A stretch of DNA of 64,000 nucleotides from contig VZRZ01005957.1 in the NCBI GenBank assembly GCA_013398175.1, forward strand, positions 62,498-126,497. The letters run 5' to 3'. This document shows, in pieces, positions 29,401 to 40,707 of the stretch. The stretch comes from Climacteris rufus (taxonomy: Eukaryota > Chordata > Aves > Passeriformes > Climacteridae). Below the pieces are notes generated by a model. The model saw only the letters and a program-made list of their open reading frames with translations, was not told the DNA's origin and searched no databases. The first letter of the stretch is position 1. Each line of letters starts with the position of its first letter. The translations under genes and the position numbers were made by a program.

Positions 29401-31461
29401 TTCTCAAGTGCCAAATTTGAGTGGATAAGATGAGGAAACTTTGACTGTAACAGTACAAAAACTCCTGGCATTTTGAACAACAAATCTGATTGCATTAAAC
29501 ATGTTTCCTTCATAAAATCTTCATAGCAAGGGAGATTGGCAGTAAAGTTATTTTAGATGGACTACAAGCCAGTTGAAGAGGAAGAAACAGCTGTACATCT
29601 GGGAAAATGAAAGGTCTTTTTGTTCAGAGACAGAAGCATGCAATTCAAATGCATAGTTTAAGAGTGCACGACAGGTGAAGGTTTAGCTTTTCTGGCTTTT
29701 CATTTTGGTTAATTTGTTCTCTGACATGTGACTTGGGCTGAACACATTGGCATGAATTGATCACAGCTTATCCTGTTTTGTGCTTCTCACTGTAACTGGG
29801 GAAAAAAGCAGCATGCTTTCCCAAGGGCTGCTTTTCTAACAGTCCTTAATGACAAATAGAGTCAGTCAAATGGAGAGAAAAAGAATCAGTCAAGTGGAGG
29901 CACATTTTCTTCAGTCAGAATCACTAAAGGTCAGTTAAGCAAAGAAAACATCTCACTGTTTCTTTGAACTTAAATTTCCTCTACTTAGCCATCCTTGAAA
30001 TCAAAATGGCATCTTATAAATCGAAGGCTGATTATTCCCCTTTCAGTGTTTTTCATGTATTTTAAAGCAAACTTAGCACTACGGCCTTACACTGAATAAA
30101 TCAGTGGCAAACCTTGAGAAACAAAGCTGGTCAAGATGCTGGTGGTGACGTAATATTTTTATCACTGTACCTTGTTTTCTTCACCCTGAATCTTTCATAA
30201 ACTGAAACCTTACCCACAGGTCAACTGATTCAAAAACTACCAAGGCCACTTATATGTCACTGGCCATGTAATTTCACTCAGTTTTCCTGTTGGAAGTCAA
30301 ACTCACAAAACCATAGATCAGGCCAGGAGGTATCCCTTCCTGTTTATTCTCTATTAAAGGCCAGGTTAAGTAATTCTGTATGGAGCAAAGGGCCTTTTAT
30401 TTTTTAACTGAAAAGATACCACAAAATCTGACATAGGTGTAGTCAAATAGAGCTGAAATTACCAGTTTTTCACAGGCTTTCTTCATCAGATTAGACATGA
30501 GCAATGCACAGAAATAACTGACGTGTGCCAGTGTTTTTGTGGCAATTACACCTTTTGTCTCCACATGGATTTCCACTCTCAGCAACATCCAAGCCTGGCC
30601 AAGCTGTGCAGATATTAGTAATAGTGTTACCTGTAGGGATGTATCAAGGTCCTTGTGTAGGTACAAACAGAGGTATTGCAAAAGTGAACTCGAGATGTAA
30701 TTTCCAAAACTACTGTTACAGAAATAATGATTTTAGGATTAGCCTCCAACCTAACACTCCAAGCAAGACTTCTCTTAAACGTGTAATTTCATTCTTTAGT
30801 GTTAGACTTTGCCTGGGGATCATACTATTAGGGAAGTGGTTGTGTGGTGCTCTGCTCTGCCTATGTATATTGCCTGTTACTATCCTCAGTTGCTCTGATT
30901 CTTCACATTACATCTGGTCAGATATCTGACCTCCACCGTGCCACAACTCACCTCATCACCCCAGGCATTAATACTGGAAGTAGGTCTCCTCATACATTTA
31001 CTTGCCCTGAATGCGGTAAAAAGTTACTGCTATTTAAGAAAGAAAAATTTGTGTTTCATGACTCTGCATAAGCTCCTGCCAGGACAAGTTATCTCTGTTT
31101 GGCTTTAAAGGGTGCTCCAAGGCCAGGAAACACAGAGGCAATGGTTCCCAGTTGGCAGCAATGTGTCTCAACAAATGAATGGGGATGGAAGAGACCTCTC
31201 ACTTTCCAGGGCTGCTGGACAAGATATGTTAGCACGCAGTTCCAGAAACCCTCCATACGGAACACACAGTGAGTGACAACTCAGCTAGAATGCTTCAATA
31301 ATGGATGAAACAGACAAAATGTGAAGATGGAATGATAGTAGAACATTTGGTAAATACTATATTTTGGTGAAATATTAATGCTGTGACTTGAAGTTCTGAC
31401 CCCACCATCTTGAGATGAGAACGGATGGGACAGCTGACCAAGACATTATTTCACTGTTGTC
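23402..31461. other. AT-rich non-coding DNA, no gene recognised
   Basis: No frame above about 135 codons. The longest, 30,525-30,929 (+), has no domain I recognise. The block at 25,640-25,960 may be an ancient LINE tail. A 14-bp palindrome (ACTTGATATCAAGT) lies near 25,114. The remainder shows only scattered A/T runs. Confidence 0.55.
25640..25960 (-). mobile_element. Possible ancient CR1-like LINE tail, heavily decayed
   Basis: The order of phrases (CTCCCTCTATAAACTGTTCC, then ACATGCCTAATTGTTCC, then a GACTGAAAAACCTCTTCC-type segment) recalls the reverse complement of old CR1 3' regions. Divergence is too great for a firm visual call, and borders are approximate. Confidence 0.3.
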
Positions 31462-31763
31462 TGTAGCAGCCCGGAGCTGCAGTCTGGAGCTGCTTGTGAG
31501 AATGTCCTTCTTTCCCATGGAAGGTATGAAAAACAATAAGATAAGCACCTGTTGTTGTGGGTCCAGGCATGATATGGTTTGAATTGGGTGGTGTAGAACC
31601 CAGCCAACCATACCGGGGGGTGGTTGGATCTTAGCAAATCATCTACTTGGGCTCCTACTATAAAAAATGGGAATAGGACAGTAAACGGCTCTCTCTCTCT
31701 CTCTCTCTCTGCTCGCTACAGACCAAGCTGTGTTGACGTGTCTTTATTGCTGCCATTGCGACA
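31462..31763 (+). mobile_element. Solo LTR, ERVK/betaretrovirus-like, with perfect 6-bp target duplication
   Basis: A 302-bp element starts TGTAGCAGCC and ends CATTGCGACA. GTTGTC is found immediately on both sides (31,456-31,461 and 31,764-31,769), a perfect 6-bp target duplication as expected for betaretrovirus-like elements. It aligns along its whole length with the 3' LTR of the provirus at 39,945-40,247 read on the opposite strand. Shared segments include the TTCTTTCCCATGGAAG block, the GATAAGCACCTG block, the GTAGAACCCAGCCAA block and the CTGTGTTG...GACA end. TATAAAA lies at 31,659-31,665. A (CT)11 run at 31,689-31,710 replaces a short GTCTCTGCTC segment of the provirus LTR. It is a solo LTR, so the internal part was lost by LTR-LTR recombination. 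Confidence 0.93.
31689..31710. repeat. (CT)11 microsatellite inside the solo LTR
   Basis: Eleven CT units lie just downstream of the LTR TATA box, where the sister LTR at 39,945-40,247 has only a few CT steps. It therefore probably expanded after insertion. Confidence 0.9.
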
Positions 31764-34700
31764 GTTGTCACAAGTAAACAACTCAACAACGTGACCACTA
31801 TTTTGGGGATGGCAAGCCTCACACTGGTGGTAAGGTAATAACAATTCAAAGGCAATGAATGCTATACTGTCTTCCTTTTAAAAGAATGGAGTTTGAATAG
31901 AGGACCTTTCCAAGCTGGTAGGTGTGATTACTAACGTGCATTTTTATTCAGACATCTCATTGCAAACCACTATAAAAGGCTTTTGGGTTACTTTGAAGAA
32001 CTCATGAACTACTAATTCAGGATGCTGCCAGAATCATGACTATGATCACTATCATATAATTGCAAAAGGCATCATATAAACTAGGATATTTGGCTGGTAG
32101 AAACACAGTTAGTAAAGGGGCAATTCCTGGAGCACTAAGGCAGGTGCCTTATACTTTTACTTACATTTACATGCAATATTTATGCATGTATCAAATAGTA
32201 TTTTTCCCTCAGCTTTATTGAAGTCTGGTGATGTTAAAAAAGCATTCCAGCTGCTGAGTTAAAGTGGGAAATCCCAACTTTCGGTAGTTTCCTTTCAGTC
32301 TTAGTGACCACAACTATCCCTAGAATATCTTTTACTGATACACTTACTCAGAATTTGAAATAAGCTGATGCTATTATGGGTCTCTTTCATCATCTAAGTT
32401 TATGTCCACATCATCAGCCTGGTCTTTCAAGTCCCCTACTCCAGGTGATGGTTCACCTTTTCCATGTAGATATGATTGGAACAGAGGAAAATGATAAGTA
32501 TATGTTTTCATGGACTTTCTTCCTGATTGGTGTAGGGTAAGGAGAATATAAACTACTCTTATCTTAGTGAACATCATTCCCTTTGCTTTTTCATTCTGGC
32601 ACTAAAAATTCTGCCTGTTCACAATTTTTCCTGCAGAATTATTCTGCAAAAATAAATGACCAGCCAAATGTGTAAAAAAGTTTTCTCGGATTAGGGATGA
32701 GTGGGAAACCCATTACTGATTTTCAAAGTAAGAATGGTGTTATGAGTCAGACTGCTGCAGTTTTAAATGATGTTGCAGTGCTGCATATTCCAAAGCAAGA
32801 GGAAAGATCAGCAGCTCTAGGCCGTGAGAGAAGAATTCCTAGTTATCACAAGCACTGTGTGATTTTTTGGATGAACAACACAGTGGGGCTACAGGGACAG
32901 CAAAAGAAGGCTTACCAGTGGAAGACACCTTTGAATTTTCTTATGTAACTGGATGCTGCTGCAGCTTATATATGTTCCTTTACATTTTTCTGACACTTTG
33001 AACATTGCGAAAAGGAGAGTTAGAAGTTAGAAGGAGATGAGTGGAATACTTCTAATTGATGGAAGGGATGTATACAAATATTTCACAATACCCTTTGTAA
33101 CAACAGCAGCAATTGAAGACTTATGTCCTGATTGTTTCCGTTTTTCCCTTAGCTACTTGGCTGCAAGAGAAGTAGTGACTTGCAGCCAGCAATCAGTTCT
33201 AAAATTAAGCTCATATTGATGAGCTCTAGCATTAAGGGAGTTCATGATCTTCTAAAGAGACATCAATTCATCGGAAAAAAGGAGCTGGAGAGAAAAGGAA
33301 ATTCTTTATGTGACTTCACCCTTGCTTCACACTTTGCGGTGTTGTGTAATTTTCATGATACTGCCTTTTTCCAGGAGCTGTGTAGAGCTCCCAGATCCAG
33401 TCCATACGTTGTCTTTCCAGAGCTCAAATTCTGAGTTGCTTTTTATCCTGCTTTGTTTCAAAGCCACCCTGAGAGTCTGAGGTGTTTGCGCCACCAAATT
33501 GATGCACTTTGAGGTATAAACATCCATGGGGTTACAATTCCATATAAAACATTGGAAGCCCATGGAACTAAAAGCAGAGAAGTTGAGAAGAGGGATGTGA
33601 AATTCTTTTCAATAACATCTGGGCCACCTGTACTTAAACATGGTTTCTCAAGCAGATGTAAAAAAGATAACAAGGTGAAATCTACGTCCTGGCCTTCCCA
33701 GTACTCCCATGCGTTGTCTTGCTTGTCATATGATGTATGTAAGCACTCTGCCTTAATGAGTTGCCCTTCAAATTTCAATAAATGTGAAGCAAAGACAAAC
33801 TGTTGCACTTGGAGAGTGGAGATTCCTAGATGTGTAACTAATCTACTTTGGGAGATAAGATGTTAACTTAAAACGTGTCTCACATCTATGACTTGAGCTG
33901 CAAATGCATGAGGGTTGACTTAACGAAGGATTTTACTGCACCAAATGAAGCTTCTGCATTAATCTCAGGGTGTTAGCAACACATAAAGGTCAGATAAATC
34001 CAAGAAAGGCTACTGCACAAAAAATAAATGGGAAAGTGCCTAGGCTCAAATTATGCTGCAGCAGGGGATAAATTGTTTAGGCAGCAGCATGCTGATGTCT
34101 GTAAAGGTATCTGATTGTGCTACACACTGAAAAGATTGCTTTATAGATCATCAAAAACTTTTAATATATTCTACATATGCAACACAAAGAGCTTTTCTTG
34201 AGAAGAGTTTGTGTACTTTCAGTATTTACAATGCTTTTTGATACTCATGAAAGAAAATGTACACTTGGTAGGTTAATAATACAAAGCAAGAATAGGAAAA
34301 AATACATATCTCACACTTGGTGAGATGAAAAATTATAGCTTCAGGGAAAAACAAGGTATATCTCCATGAGAAACTTAAAAAACAAAGGCAAATGAATTGC
34401 CCAGAAAAGTTTTCTGAGGTGTGGAACAATTTCTTGCTTGAAGTCAGAATGAAAAATCTCCATGTAAGGAATCCAGACTATGGGAGCTGTGAAGAAAGAA
34501 CATTTGGGAGCCAACAGGAAAATTATGTGGAAAGAAGTGGGTAGAAAGAATGAAATACTCTAAAGAAGAGGCCCTCGAACCTGGATCTGTCTCAATGCTA
34601 TGTGGCAATGATTTGCTTGCTAGTTGTTATTTGATAAAGGCATGGACAAGAACAGATCACTCTCAGAAAAGATTGCTTTGTGGATGCTCACCTTTACTAA

Positions 34701-37129
34701 CTTTTCTATTCTGCATCCACACGTAGTTCTCTTGAGCAAGGAAAGTTTCCTATCAGTAATTTTCCTGAGTTTGTGTTCTTCATGCAAATATACGGGTGGA
34801 TAGTAAAATGGATTGGCACATGAGGGAGAACCTGTGATTAGGACACCTTATTACAGGCGCAGTTGCTGGCTCCAGTCTCTGGTCCCACATTAATTTCTGT
34901 ATCTTACCTCCAGCATAGGCTGGGAGCACCAGCAAGAGCAGCAAGAGCCCTTCTTTTCAGTGAGCCCTACTACTCAAGGCTCAAAGAATCCCTCTGGACA
35001 CCCTGGCCCAGTATGAGGCTGCTGCACGCCTGCATCGCAGCACCCAGTGAGACACTGAGCTGTGAGGCATCAGAGCAGAAACACACCAGCAACCTGAGCA
35101 GTTGAGCTCGCACCCAAGTCAGACTAACACTGTGCTCATCTGTCAGGAGGCTATTCTGATTCACTCTGGTATTTGATGGCAACAAATCAGTCATCTCAGG
35201 GTTGTGTTCCCTTAGTAGTACAACCAAACTATTGTTAAACTTTGTCTTACCTGAGGGGAACTGGACTTCTCAGGAAACATTCTGTTAAAAACTTGACTGT
35301 TATCCAGGAAATTAATGTTTTTCATAGTATCTGAATAGCCTGAGGGAAAGAGAGAATTGCCTTTTTTTTTGTTTTCTACTTCACAGGTCACATCCTTGCT
35401 TTTGCAAGGTGAAGAACATAACTGAAGAGCTGAAAACAAGCTTTCATTCCTGGTAATAGTAAGAACCTCTTAACTCCAGTGAGATGTAAACAACTGATGT
35501 TTGTTTAGTAGATGTGGTTTTAAAAGAACTGGACTTCTGGATTGTTCTTTATGAAAAATTTCTCAAGAAATTTACATTTTGCACTTCAATTTTACATGTG
35601 GTTTGATCTATTTTACGGTTTGTAAAAAACTATTCTGACTAATCACTGAAATTTTGACCCTTATTAAAATATTTTTATAGATACTTTAAAATATATCAGT
35701 TACTAATTTTAGCTTCATATTTCTCTGGACCATTGAAACTTCTTCTGCTGTTAGCAAAGTTTTATGTCTTTTTTTTAATAAAAAGTCATAGTATTTTTAA
35801 TTGCTTCCAATTACATACAGGGAATTTAGCAGTACATGGTATTTCATAAAACTCCTTGTCTCCCTGTAAAAATTTAGGAAATTTTTTTTTGTTCTAAGTT
35901 TGTAACCATGAAATTAAAAACACGACTGACTGACTATCACTTTTTTTGGACATATTCCATCAAACTGCATCAGAATTATTTACATTGTGACATATCTGCT
36001 AGATATTAATATAATAGTCTGAGTTGAAAGGGACCTTTAAAAGTCAGCGATTTCAAGTCTCATTTGTTCTACAAAAATAAGTTGATATTTTAATATACAT
36101 TCATCTTTAGACAACAAAATCATCTGATTCTGCTGCGCACTTTAAGGCTAATTGCTGTAGCATAGGTGTGCTTGAAGTTATAAAAGATTAAATAGGTGTA
36201 GTAGCAGACAAAAGTCATTACTGGCATAACATTCATCTGTCTAAGATATTTGCATTGATCAACAATAAACTGTTCAAAAAATTAATTTCCTGCTCTATTT
36301 GTGCATCTTTTAAGTGGTCTGCATCTTATTTCAAGACATTGTTGGATTATACTAATGAATGCACATAATTTAACACTGTGTGTATGTGTACAAGTGTATT
36401 AGCAGAGGATACCAGTGTACCCTCTGCTCCATCCAGTCTATTATACTGCTTGTATCCAAAACTGAGATTTTGCGCTTCTGCCTTGTACAAGTAAAAAACC
36501 TGTATATGCACTTAGACACAAAAAAATGGCATATGCCTTCAAAGTAATATAGATTTTCTTTTTGTCAATTTCACAGAAGATGAAAAATTGATTGACTTTT
36601 AATATTAAACTTTTAGCAGAACATCAGCCTTTCTGTTTGTGTATGCTATATTCCAATTATATTAGTACACGTAAATAATGTAAAATGTTCAAAACACAGA
36701 CACAAAAACATATAAAGGGGGAAAACTGGTGTTTTTAACCTTGAGAGTTATGTAATAGACTTCTAGGTTACTGAAGAAAAATAAAATGTCATTAATGAGA
36801 ATCCTTCACTAAGATCATATATAAACAGTACACCTACATGATCTACTTATCACTCTGTATCATAAATAAACCTATCTTTGGCCAAAGTAGGCACTTTGGA
36901 AGCGCTCTTGCTTCCAGAAATCATACCTGTGACCCTGTTTAGAGCAGCCATCAGTCCATCTTATCTCCCAGTGCCTTTGCTCAGTGTGTCTCATATAAGT
37001 CAGCTAAGACTAGATGCAGAAAGTAATTTAAGGATATGTTTTTCAATTCAGATATCTAGTCTTCAAGGGTGAAGATTTGACCTTTCAATTTGATTTGGTG
37101 TTTTTTTCTAACTATGTAAATCTGTATTA
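31764..37129. other. AT-rich non-coding DNA, no gene recognised
   Basis: No convincing coding frame. A GC-richer island at 34,853-35,130 has a donor-like GGAG/GTAAGA on the minus strand, but no domain or repeat family can be named. A small inverted repeat (TGCAGAA...TTCTGCA) is near 32,634. A probable CR1 tail fragment is listed at 36,012-36,075. Confidence 0.5.
36012..36075 (-). mobile_element. Possible CR1 3'-end scrap (minus strand)
   Basis: GAGTTGAAAGGGACCTTTAA followed by a short run ending in a TTTCAAGTCTCA-like segment matches the reverse complement of the CR1 terminal region (GGGTTGGAAGGGACCTTAAA in typical copies). Only about 60 bp are recognisable, so this is tentative. Confidence 0.45.
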
Positions 37130-37322
37130 GTTGTCAATAAATTAAATTAATTTTCACCAAATCGATTCTGTTTTGTCTATAACTGTACTTGGTACATGAT
37201 GTCCCCGTCCCTTTTGAGCATTTTCATCCCTCCTGTCTTTTTCTCTCCTGTCCTGTTGGCAAGAGGGTGTGAGAGAGCAACTGTGTGTGTGTCTGGCACC
37301 CAGGCATGGTCAATCCACCACA
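37130..37322 (+). mobile_element. 3' part of an LTR related to the one at 22,960-23,401
   Basis: The segment has AATAAA at 37,136-37,141, then a pyrimidine-rich stretch with CTCCTGTC repeats, a GAGAGAGCAACTGTG block and a closing motif from 37,294 running TGGCACC...CCACCACA. The ending aligns with that of the LTR at 22,960-23,401 (about 23 of 29 positions by eye), and the polypyrimidine-to-AGAGGG order is also shared. A CATATAAG motif near 36,992 could be its TATA box, in which case the LTR would begin somewhere near 36,850-36,900. I cannot find a TG start or a target duplication matching the right flank GTCTT. It is a decayed solo LTR or LTR fragment. Confidence 0.6.
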
Positions 37323-39944
37323 GTCTTATGATACAGTGTCCTGAGTATCTGTTCATCTAAGACAATATTCCATAAAAATAACTTGTTTTCCAGGAATTCT
37401 TCAAGAAACTTATTTCTGCCTGAGTATTTTCTTTCTCCAAACAGACAATGCTGTATTTACAGTTAATTCTCTGAATTATGCTAGTCATTAAATACAAAGT
37501 AACTAATACCAAACCTATATTTTAAGAAAATCTGCTCTTATTGTTTCCCTCTGAAGCAAAAAATCAAGTATTAAATGCTTTAGTGGTGGCTTTTCCTGCT
37601 TCTTTATTATTAAGCATAAAAATTTCCTAGAACTCTTTGAAAAGCCGTACCTTATGGCTGAGGCAGCAACAAGCTCACATTCATGTGTTTGATTACTAGA
37701 GGTAGTTGGTAAAATTCTAAGGCAAAGACTAATTTTTTTATACTTGGAAGTGAGTCATCCTTTTTCAGTGATTAAGTGCAGAATACACAATACCTGTCTT
37801 GTGGTCTGTGAAGTATAAGGCATAGTTGATGGTCACAGAACTGTTCGGAAAAAGGAAATAATGTGATAAATGTACATATTTAAAGATGTTTCCATTTATC
37901 TGAATATCTACTCTTATAATTTATAGTCTATGCATAAAACAACATTGCTGTTTTCCACAGCTCGCCTAATCTGTATGCTAACTGAACATTTCAAAGCACA
38001 GTGTTCAACATTTAGCTGCAGCACAAATGAATTATGTGAGAGTAATAATTATGTTAGCAAGTCAGAAAATATCACTTCAGATTTTGTCTTGCTACAAGCA
38101 TTGTGTGTTACCTTAGGCAAAACACCCTATACCATCATGTTTCCCTTTCCCCATGCAATATCTGAATAATGGCCTTGACATGGGATATTTATTTGGTAGG
38201 CTTTGTTCAATTTGAAAAACATTTTGATATTCTTAGACAAAGAGGATGGTTTGAATAAAATCAGTTTTTGTGTAGTAATAATAACTCCTCTGACAACCAC
38301 TACAAAAGACAAAGAGTGTAGTAAGGATGGAATTTTAGAATTTCAATGAATTTCATTAATCAGATTTTTGTTCTGGTATTTCAGAAGTCACAATTCAGCG
38401 TTCCCACATAGATTTACCAGCCAACCTTGGCAAGCCTGTTGAAACCACATTACTAGTGCTGTCCTGCTTTCACTTCTCACTGCACCACGTTCTCTTCATA
38501 CCCTATTATTTTATATTAGCCATGTCACTTGGCTACTCAGTCTCTTTCAGGGCTCTACATGATATCTGACTTTTTCAGTAAACACAAAGAAGATTTCTAG
38601 TGAAAAATAGAGGAGCTGTGTCTTACATAGCACAGGTATATGCTGAAGATAAATAGGATTTAACTCTAAGGTTTTGTACATTGATAACAGATGGGTATAC
38701 TGGTATAAGCTGTTTAAAGCAAACTACAGTAACTAAATTCTGAATCAAGATCTTCAGCTCTTATGATGTTGATCACCAAACCTGGAGTTTGTAGTTCATC
38801 CACTACAAAAAAGAGCAGATGACCTTCTGTTACTGTTAATGTTTTGGAGGTTTTTGTCTGTTTCTTAAGAGGCCTATATGTTGTACCAGACTGCAAATAC
38901 ATCAGAGCATTGAACAGCTTTGATCCAGCTGCAGCACTGGCTGCAGAAGGATAGATAGAGCTGCACAGCCAGCCCTGCTCCTGCCTCTCCTTGCTGGGAG
39001 GCCCTGCAGCACTCTCCCTGGCAGCTCCAGCATGACTCACTCTGCTGGGCAGACTCTGGGTGAACTCAGGTGTGGAAACCAGTGTTTGGGGTTTGTGCTG
39101 TGCAGGTGCCTGTCACTGTGACTGAAGATGACCAGTTACTGTCTGCAAGCATACAGCCAGGCTGCATATTCCAGCATGGTGAGACTTACCCCTAGTGATT
39201 CCAAAAGTAAAGAGGCTGTGCCCATAAGTCTGTGTTTCAGCAACAGAGAATATATCTGATTTCCCCTTTTGTACGTGCTGGTAATATCCATGTTATCCCG
39301 ACCAGTACATGATACCTTTATTTATAATTAAGTGTCTGATAATAACTGGCACATAACAGTAACTTCAGGAAATACAAAGGCTCTCTGTACCTTTCTCTGT
39401 AGAGGGTCAGAGTGTTAATATTCTGGAGTAATTATTAGTACTACATGAGAAGATTGATCATAGTACCATCTTTGTTCTCACAGATCACACTAAAAAATCC
39501 CAATCAGCCACACTAGCATGGCACATTTACAGAGTGTTGGAGTGGGTTAGGGCAATTTGTTCCTGGGACAGACACATTAACCTACCAATGGAAAGAGAGT
39601 AAGCTGAAACTTTGGATTTGAGATCCACAAAACTGACTTCCCAGCCAGCTATGCAAATCCGATATCATCATGTACACATGGATGGTTAGACATTGATGTC
39701 ATGACACATGTACAAGTGTCCATTTTACAACCAGTCTCCAAGCATTTGCATTAATATTTTACACATGGTGTATAAGTCCTCTCTTTTGAGTGCATAATTC
39801 TGAGACTTAATTTCAAATTTAGTAGCTTAGAAGAAAACAGGATTTTAAAAATTATTGCTCTCCCAAGAGCCATAGTCACATCACTCTGTGCTAAGCTGTG
39901 TAAAAACTGATTCCAGAAAAAAAGTCATTCCTCCAAAGAACTAA
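37323..39944. other. AT-rich non-coding DNA with one GC-richer island
   Basis: Nothing coding is recognised. The island at about 38,900-39,130 contains a 108-codon minus-strand frame (38,714-39,040) rich in Ala, Ser and Gly at its start, with no domain. It could be a regulatory CpG-poor island, an exon of a non-coding RNA or an old repeat. The sequence alone does not decide. Confidence 0.5.
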
Positions 39945-40247
39945 TGTCGCTATGGCGAAATAAGGACACGACAACACAGCTCGGTCCGCAGCAGAGCAGA
40001 GACCCCCGAGTTCATGGTCGTATTCCCTTTTTATATGTTAGGAACCCAGGTAGATGATTCGCTAGTGTCCAACCACCCCCCAGTATGATTGGCTGGGTTC
40101 TACACCACCTAAATCAAAACATCTCACGCCTGGACCCACAACAGCTGTGGAAAACAGCAGGTGCTTATCTTTTGTTTTTCATAACTTCCATGGGAAAGAA
40201 GGCTCTTTCACAAGCAGCCCCAGGCTGCCAAGCTCCAGGCCACTACA
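39945..40247 (-). repeat. 3' LTR of the provirus
   Basis: On the minus strand it starts TGTAGTGGCC right after the polypurine tract and ends CATAGCGACA, 303 bp in all. A CCAAT box lies at 40,092-40,088 and TATAAAA at 40,035-40,029. No clear AATAAA is visible downstream of the TATA box, so the polyadenylation signal may be a variant. The U5 end CGACA matches that of the solo LTR ending at 31,763. 40,021-40,247 aligns with 44,698-44,925. Confidence 0.95.
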
Positions 40248-40260
40248 ATTCCCCCTTTTC
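40248..40260 (-). promoter_or_regulatory. Polypurine tract (plus-strand primer site)
   Basis: On the minus strand GAAAAGGGGGAAT abuts the TG start of the 3' LTR, the canonical place and composition for a retroviral polypurine tract. It fixes the LTR border and the orientation of the element. Confidence 0.93.
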
Positions 40261-40340
40261 ATTTAAATACCAAAAAGGAAGGTATTGCCCGCAGTCCTCT
40301 GCAGGTCCCTTGCAGAAGGGAAAACAAACTCAGCATAAAG

Positions 40341-40452
40341 GGTCTGCTTGGTAATGGCCAGTTACCAAACAGAGCCTAAACTGAATACCGATAAGGGGTC
40401 TGCTCGGTAGTGGCCAGTTACTGAACAGAGTCCAAACCATATACTGATTTAA
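40341..40452 (-). repeat. Tandem 56-bp repeat, each unit a hairpin with the same palindromic loop
   Basis: Two copies of a 56-bp unit lie between the end of integrase and the polypurine tract. Each contains a 31-nt inverted repeat, at 40,343-40,373 and 40,399-40,429. In minus-strand RNA the first folds into TCTG, a U-G wobble, then TTGGTAA pairing with TTACCAA, closed by the loop CTGGCCA. The second keeps the outer stem and the same loop but has two A-C mismatches. The loop core TGGCCA is self-complementary, so the two loops could pair with each other. Position and architecture recall the constitutive transport element of Mason-Pfizer monkey virus, which lies between env and the 3' LTR and has a direct-repeat, self-complementary design. 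The repeat and folding are seen; any transport role is inference. Confidence 0.85.
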
Positions 40453-40707
40453 GGTGGACAGAGACACTCTCCAGCAATACCATGGGTGATACATCTAGCA
40501 AAACCCACTTCTATATCACAGTTTTATCAAAATTGGTTCTAAACATAGCTTTCAAAATCCTTGCTTTCTGACTCCATAACAAAGGAAACTTAAAGTTCAG
40601 TTCCTTGTGGAAGGACCATCTGCCTGATGGTTGATATCCTGGCCCTCATCAGAAGAATCATTCAGTTGATGTTGTGCATTCTGGTCATCATTTCGAGGTT
40701 TCTGGTT

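Noticed and set aside
30525..30929. 134-codon plus-strand open frame
   Set aside because: No recognisable domain, low-complexity hydrophobic stretches only, no promoter or splice context, and overlapping frames on the other strand.
40085..40354. Open frames starting in the LTRs at 40,085 and 44,762
   Set aside because: They repeat because the LTR is repeated, and they run antisense to the element.
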